Shown piece after piece: positions 6,578 through 9,622 of a stretch of 9,622 nt of DNA (positions are counted from its first letter, which is position 1; every line of letters begins with the position of its first letter). The notes under the pieces are model-generated. The model was given only the letters and a program-made list of their open reading frames with translations. It made no database searches and had not been told where the DNA came from. The position numbers were made by a program, and so were the translations under genes. Source of the stretch: Actinomycetota bacterium (lineage in GTDB: Bacteria; Actinomycetota; UBA4738; HRBIN12); assembly GCA_004366195.1 (NCBI GenBank), contig SIRV01000247.1:1-9622 (forward strand), read 5' to 3'.

Positions 6578-7620
6578 TGGCGAGCTACCGGGTCGACCTG
6601 CGCTCCGACACCGTGACGAAGCCCTCCGAGGCCATGCGGCGGGCGATGGCCTCGGCCGAGGTGGGGGACGACTGGTTCGGGGACGACCCCACCGTGAACC
6701 GGCTCCAGGAGCGGGCGGCCGAGATCACCGGCAAGGAGGCCGCGCTGTACGTGCCGACCGGCACGATGGCGAACCAGATCGGTCTCCGCCTCCACTTCCG
6801 AGGAACCGGCCACCTGGTGGTCGCGGAGGCCACGGCGCACGTCGCGACCACCGAGGTCATGAGCTCGGCGGCGCTCGCGGGGATGGCGTTCAAGACCATC
6901 CGCGGCGACCGCCGGGGGCGGATCACGGCCGAGCAGGTGACCGCGTCCCTCGCGCCCGACCCGGAGGATGTCGAGGTGGTGGACGTCGTCGCCCTGGAGA
7001 ACACCCACGGCCACGCCGGCGGGCGCGTGATGGCCCTCGAGGACCTGCGGGCCATCGCGAAGGTGGCCCACGACCACGGGGTCCCGGTGCACCTCGACGG
7101 CGCCCGGATCTTCAACGCGAGCGTGGCGAGCGGGGTGCCGGTGGACGAGATGGCGGCCGAGGTGGACACCCTCATGTTCTGCGTGTCGAAGGGCCTCGGC
7201 GCCCCCGTCGGCTCGCTCGTCTGCGGCCCGGGGGAGCTGATGGGGGAGGCGCGGCGGCTGAAGATCCTCTACGGCGGGGGATGGCGGCAGGCCGGGATCC
7301 TCGCCGCCGCGGGGCTCGTCGCCCTCGAGCAGGGGCCGAAGCGCCTGCACGAGGACCACGAGCGAGCGCGCCGCCTGGCCGAGGGGGTGGCCGAGATCCT
7401 GCCGGGGTCCGTCGACCCCGCCGACGTCGAGACGAACATGGTGTTCGTGGATACCGCGGCGGTCGGCCGGGATCCGCTCGAGACGATCGGTCGGCTGCGT
7501 GATGCCGGCGTCGGCGCGACCTTCGTCGCCGGCAAGGTGCGCATGGTGACCCACGTCGACGTCTCGGACGAGGACGTGGGGTTCGCGCTGGCCGCGTGGC
7601 GGGAGATCGTCGCGCGCTGA
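6577..7620 (+). CDS. ltaE: Low-specificity L-threonine aldolase
   Basis: PLP enzyme of 347 residues, the usual family size, that cleaves threonine or allo-threonine to glycine and acetaldehyde in the cytosol. The protein opens with the family hallmark DLRSDTVTKPS, followed by EVGDDWFGDDPTVNRL. Other features: His88 in the TAHVATTE segment, which should stack on the PLP ring; HLDGARIFNA with Asp174 and Arg177 for the cofactor; and SKGLGAPVGS with Lys205 as the Schiff-base lysine. I chose GTG 6577 because DLRSDTVT normally lies within about ten residues of the N-terminus; a longer form from GTG 6523 would run through both promoters. The gene is followed after 23 bases by the molybdoenzyme gene, probably on one transcript, though no functional link is evident. 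Confidence 0.95.
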   Translation: MASYRVDLRSDTVTKPSEAMRRAMASAEVGDDWFGDDPTVNRLQERAAEITGKEAALYVPTGTMANQIGLRLHFRGTGHLVVAEATAHVATTEVMSSAALAGMAFKTIRGDRRGRITAEQVTASLAPDPEDVEVVDVVALENTHGHAGGRVMALEDLRAIAKVAHDHGVPVHLDGARIFNASVASGVPVDEMAAEVDTLMFCVSKGLGAPVGSLVCGPGELMGEARRLKILYGGGWRQAGILAAAGLVALEQGPKRLHEDHERARRLAEGVAEILPGSVDPADVETNMVFVDTAAVGRDPLETIGRLRDAGVGATFVAGKVRMVTHVDVSDEDVGFALAAWREIVAR

Positions 7621-7631
7621 GGCGTGCGGGG

Positions 7632-7636
7632 GGAGG
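7632..7636 (+). promoter_or_regulatory. Shine-Dalgarno of the molybdoenzyme gene
   Basis: GGAGG within a longer purine run lies 7 bases before GTG 7644. It favours that start over the GTG at 7596, which would overlap the threonine aldolase gene and adds a poor N-terminal extension. Confidence 0.7.
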
Positions 7637-7643
7637 GGACACG

Positions 7644-8258
7644 GTGGGGGCCGAGGGACGGGGAGCGATCGCCGGGCGGATCCCGCCGGGGCAGCGCCTG
7701 GTGAAGACGTGGCCGGTCCTGCACTTCGGGACCGTGCCGCGTTTCGACGAGAGCACGTGGGACCTCCGGGTCTTCGGGCTGGTCGAGCAGCCGCTCCGGC
7801 TCAGCTACGCGGAGCTGAAGGCCCTCGGGGCGGTGACGGTCGTCGCCGACATGCACTGCGTGACGGGCTGGACGACGCTGGACAACGCGTGGACCGGCGT
7901 CCCCTTCCGGGTCCTCGCGGAGCGGGCGAGGCCGAAGCCCGGGGCCCGATGGGTGATCGCCCACTGCGAGCACGGCTACACCTCCAACCTGTCGCTCGAG
8001 GCCATGATGGACGAGGACGTGCTCCTCGCCTGGGCCCACGGCGGGGAGGACCTCACGCCCGAGCACGGGTACCCGCTCCGGCTGGTGGTGCCCAAGCGCT
8101 ACGGGTGGAAGAGCGCGAAGTGGCTCCGGGGACTCGAGCTCACCGACCGCAACCGCCGGGGCTTCTGGGAGGAGCGCGGGTACCACGTCCACGCCGACCC
8201 CTGGCGAGAGGAGCGTTACGCGTACCAGGAACGGCCGGGGGCTGAGGACGAGCCGTAG
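7644..8258 (+). CDS. Sulfite-oxidase-like molybdopterin oxidoreductase
   Basis: A 204-residue protein consisting of one oxidoreductase molybdopterin-binding domain (sulfite oxidase superfamily), the size of stand-alone YuiH-like members. Visible hallmarks: VLHFGTVPRFD near the N-terminus, DMHCVTGWTT with Cys72 as the expected molybdenum thiolate ligand, CEHGYTSNLSLE, and the conserved VPKRYGWKSAKWLRGLEL near the C-terminus. There is no Tat or Sec signal, no haem domain and no dimerisation domain, so it is probably cytoplasmic, unlike exported MsrP (YedY). Substrate and electron partner are unknown; no MsrQ-like membrane gene is adjacent. The 23-base gap to the aldolase suggests cotranscription. 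The family call is firm, the reaction is not known. Confidence 0.92.
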   Translation: MGAEGRGAIAGRIPPGQRLVKTWPVLHFGTVPRFDESTWDLRVFGLVEQPLRLSYAELKALGAVTVVADMHCVTGWTTLDNAWTGVPFRVLAERARPKPGARWVIAHCEHGYTSNLSLEAMMDEDVLLAWAHGGEDLTPEHGYPLRLVVPKRYGWKSAKWLRGLELTDRNRRGFWEERGYHVHADPWREERYAYQERPGAEDEP

Positions 8259-8265
8259 GGCTCAG
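8242..8265. terminator. Small hairpins across two convergent stop codons
   Basis: Only three bases separate the converging genes. GAGCC (8250-8254) pairs with GGCTC (8259-8263) around a 4-base loop holding the plus-strand TAG, and CTGAG (8242-8246) can alternatively pair with CTCAG (8261-8265). There is no T-run, so a shared terminator is only a suggestion. Confidence 0.25.
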
Positions 8266-9095
8266 GTCGCGAGGCGCCGGAGCGTGGCGAGCTCCCGGGC
8301 GCGCTGCTCGCGGTCGGCGGGGGTCTCGAGCACCAGGTCGAGGTCGGCGAGCTCCGGCCGGTGCAGGAGCTCGAAGAACCCCTCCCCCCCGATGTGCCCC
8401 TCCCCGATCCGCTCGTGGCGGTCCCGACGCGAGCCGCGCGGGTGCTTCGCGTCGTTCGCGTGCACGAGCGCGAGCCTCCCCCGCAGGCCGAGCCGGTCGA
8501 GCTCCTCGAACAGGGCCTCCACGCCGTCGGGCTCGTCGAGGGCGTAGCCGGCGGCGAAGAGGTGGCACGTGTCGAGGCAGAGCCCGAGCCGCTCCTCGCC
8601 GACCTCGTCCAGGAGGGCGCGGGCCTCCCCGAGGGTGGAGGCCACGGCACCGGACGTCCCGGCCATGAGCTCCACGAGGATCCGCGTTCGGCGGGCGGCG
8701 CGGGCGGCCTCGCGCAGGACGGCGGCAGCCCGGCGTCGCGCTTGACCCGGCTCGGACGGGCCGCCGGAGCCCGCGTGGAGCACGAAGCCCGCGGCCCCAC
8801 CCGCCTCGCACGCCTCGACCGTCACGAGCGCGAGCTCGCGGGAGCGCGCGTGGAACCCCGGGTTCGGGGAGGCGATGTTCACCAGGTACGGCGCGTGGAC
8901 GTAGAGCGGGCCGATCCCCGCCTCGCGCCACGCGGCGCCGAACCGCTCCGCCGCGTCGATCCGCGGTGCGGCCCACGCGCGAGGGTTGGAGAGGAACACC
9001 TGCGCGAGCTCGGCGCCGACGGCGCGGGCCTCCTCGATCACGGTGCGCTCGGCTCGCGGGCCGCCGCGCGAGCCGATGTGCGCGCCGAACCTCAC
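8262..9095 (-). CDS. nfo: Endonuclease IV (AP endonuclease, Nfo)
   Basis: DNA repair enzyme of 277 residues that cuts the backbone 5' to abasic sites in base excision repair, using three metal ions (zinc in the characterised enzymes). All nine expected metal ligands are present: His67 (VHAPYLVN), His107 (LHAGS), Glu142, Asp175 and His178 (DTCHLFAAGY), His212 (VHANDAK), Asp225 and His227 (DRHERIGEGHIG) and Glu257 (ETP). The N-terminal GAHIGSRGG matches the family GAHVSxxGG. One deviation: the usual ENTAGQG segment reads ELMAGTSG, keeping the ligand Glu142 but losing the Asn-Thr. The start is the GTG at 9095, which overlaps the stop of the PASTA gene as GTGA; no strong Shine-Dalgarno is seen, so translation is probably coupled. 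Stops three bases from the converging molybdoenzyme gene. Confidence 0.96.
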   Translation of the reverse strand: MRFGAHIGSRGGPRAERTVIEEARAVGAELAQVFLSNPRAWAAPRIDAAERFGAAWREAGIGPLYVHAPYLVNIASPNPGFHARSRELALVTVEACEAGGAAGFVLHAGSGGPSEPGQARRRAAAVLREAARAARRTRILVELMAGTSGAVASTLGEARALLDEVGEERLGLCLDTCHLFAAGYALDEPDGVEALFEELDRLGLRGRLALVHANDAKHPRGSRRDRHERIGEGHIGGEGFFELLHRPELADLDLVLETPADREQRARELATLRRLAT

Positions 9096-9622
9096 CCGAC
9101 GTAGATCGTCACCGTCGAGCCCGCCTTCACCACCGTGCCGGCGAGCGGCAGCTGCGTGGCCACGGTGAGCTCGCCGGTGGCGCCGGGGAGCTCGATCACG
9201 GACGGCACGAGCCCGAGCGCGCGGAGCTCCTCCGCGGCCGCATCCCGCGTCATGCCGACGAGGTCGGGGACCGGGAGCGTCCGCGGCCCCAGGGAGACGA
9301 CGATCGTGACGGCTCCGCCGGGCTGGAGCTCCTCCTTCGGCGCGGGGGTCTGGGAGATCACGCGCCCGCGCTCGATCTCGTCGGAGAAGCGCTCGCGCAC
9401 GTCCACCACCCAGGTCGCGCCGAGCAGGGCCTCCGCGTCCTCCCGGGTCTTCCCGATCACGTTCGGCACCGGCACCGGGGCGGGGCCCTTGCTCACGACG
9501 ACCGTGATCTCGGTGCCCTTCGGAACGCGATCCTTGGCCGGGACGCTCTGGCTGATGATGTGCCCGACCGCGTAGCGCTCGTCGTAGCGCTGCCTCGGGG
9601 GACCGAGCGCGAGCCCCGCCCG
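9092..9622 (-). CDS. PASTA-repeat protein, C-terminal part (probable PknB-type Ser/Thr kinase)
   Basis: The frame is open to the window edge, so only the last 176 residues are seen. They comprise the end of one PASTA repeat (VGHIISQSVPAKDRVPKGTEI) and two complete repeats, beginning at about 9487 (VPNVIGKTREDAEALL) and about 9284 (VPDLVGMTRDAAAEEL), each ending in the PG/KAGxxVTIxV pattern. PASTA repeats bind muropeptides or cell-wall precursors outside the cell and usually form the external part of PknB/Stk kinases that adjust cell wall growth; some penicillin-binding proteins carry them too. Three or more repeats at the extreme C-terminus favour a kinase, but no kinase domain or membrane helix is in view. 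A GTG at 9494-9496 is internal to a repeat and is not the real start. The stop overlaps the endonuclease IV start. Confidence 0.9.
   Translation of the reverse strand, partial: RAGLALGPPRQRYDERYAVGHIISQSVPAKDRVPKGTEITVVVSKGPAPVPVPNVIGKTREDAEALLGATWVVDVRERFSDEIERGRVISQTPAPKEELQPGGAVTIVVSLGPRTLPVPDLVGMTRDAAAEELRALGLVPSVIELPGATGELTVATQLPLAGTVVKAGSTVTIYVG

Noticed and set aside
9092..9496. Complete small PASTA protein starting at GTG 9494-9496
   Set aside because: That GTG lies at the last strand of a PASTA repeat whose coding frame continues to the window edge, so the protein is longer.

Overview
The window is a very GC-rich stretch with G/C-ending codons, several GTG starts and genes packed end to end with 4-base overlaps. 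This composition, the group III type of phosphofructokinase and a PASTA-repeat protein point to a high-GC Gram-positive, most likely an Actinomycetota lineage. That placement is inferred; no rRNA or other marker is present.

Layout. (1) Positions 1-2051, plus strand: two phosphofructokinase paralogues in tandem, joined by an ATGA overlap. The first is cut by the window edge and has the Gly/Lys pair of ATP-type actinobacterial enzymes. The second has the Asp/Lys pair of pyrophosphate-dependent enzymes, but its frame is broken by one TAA at 1629-1631 where the family normally has a tyrosine codon. (2) Positions 2094-6451, minus strand: a two-gene secreted unit. A phosphodiester glycosidase (NAGPA-type) with a signal peptide is followed, with a 4-base overlap, by a large exported protein made of RTX calcium-binding repeats, seven SBBP propeller repeats and a C-terminal beta domain. 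(3) Positions 6452-6576: a divergent promoter region. A 17-bp-spaced promoter drives the minus-strand unit, and a -10 box placed for a leaderless transcript drives the plus-strand unit. (4) Positions 6577-8258, plus strand: low-specificity threonine aldolase, then a small cytoplasmic sulfite-oxidase-like molybdoenzyme. (5) Positions 8262-9622, minus strand: endonuclease IV, joined by a GTGA overlap to the C-terminal end of a PASTA-repeat protein, probably a PknB-type Ser/Thr kinase, that runs off the window.

The plus and minus units meet tail to tail at about 2052-2093 and 8259-8261, each with a small palindrome that may serve as a shared terminator. Most of the content is housekeeping. The two parts that deserve attention are the PFK pair (one broken frame, one odd substitution) and the secreted glycosidase/RTX-propeller pair, whose joint function I cannot assign. 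I found no RNA gene, CRISPR array, insertion sequence or phage gene.
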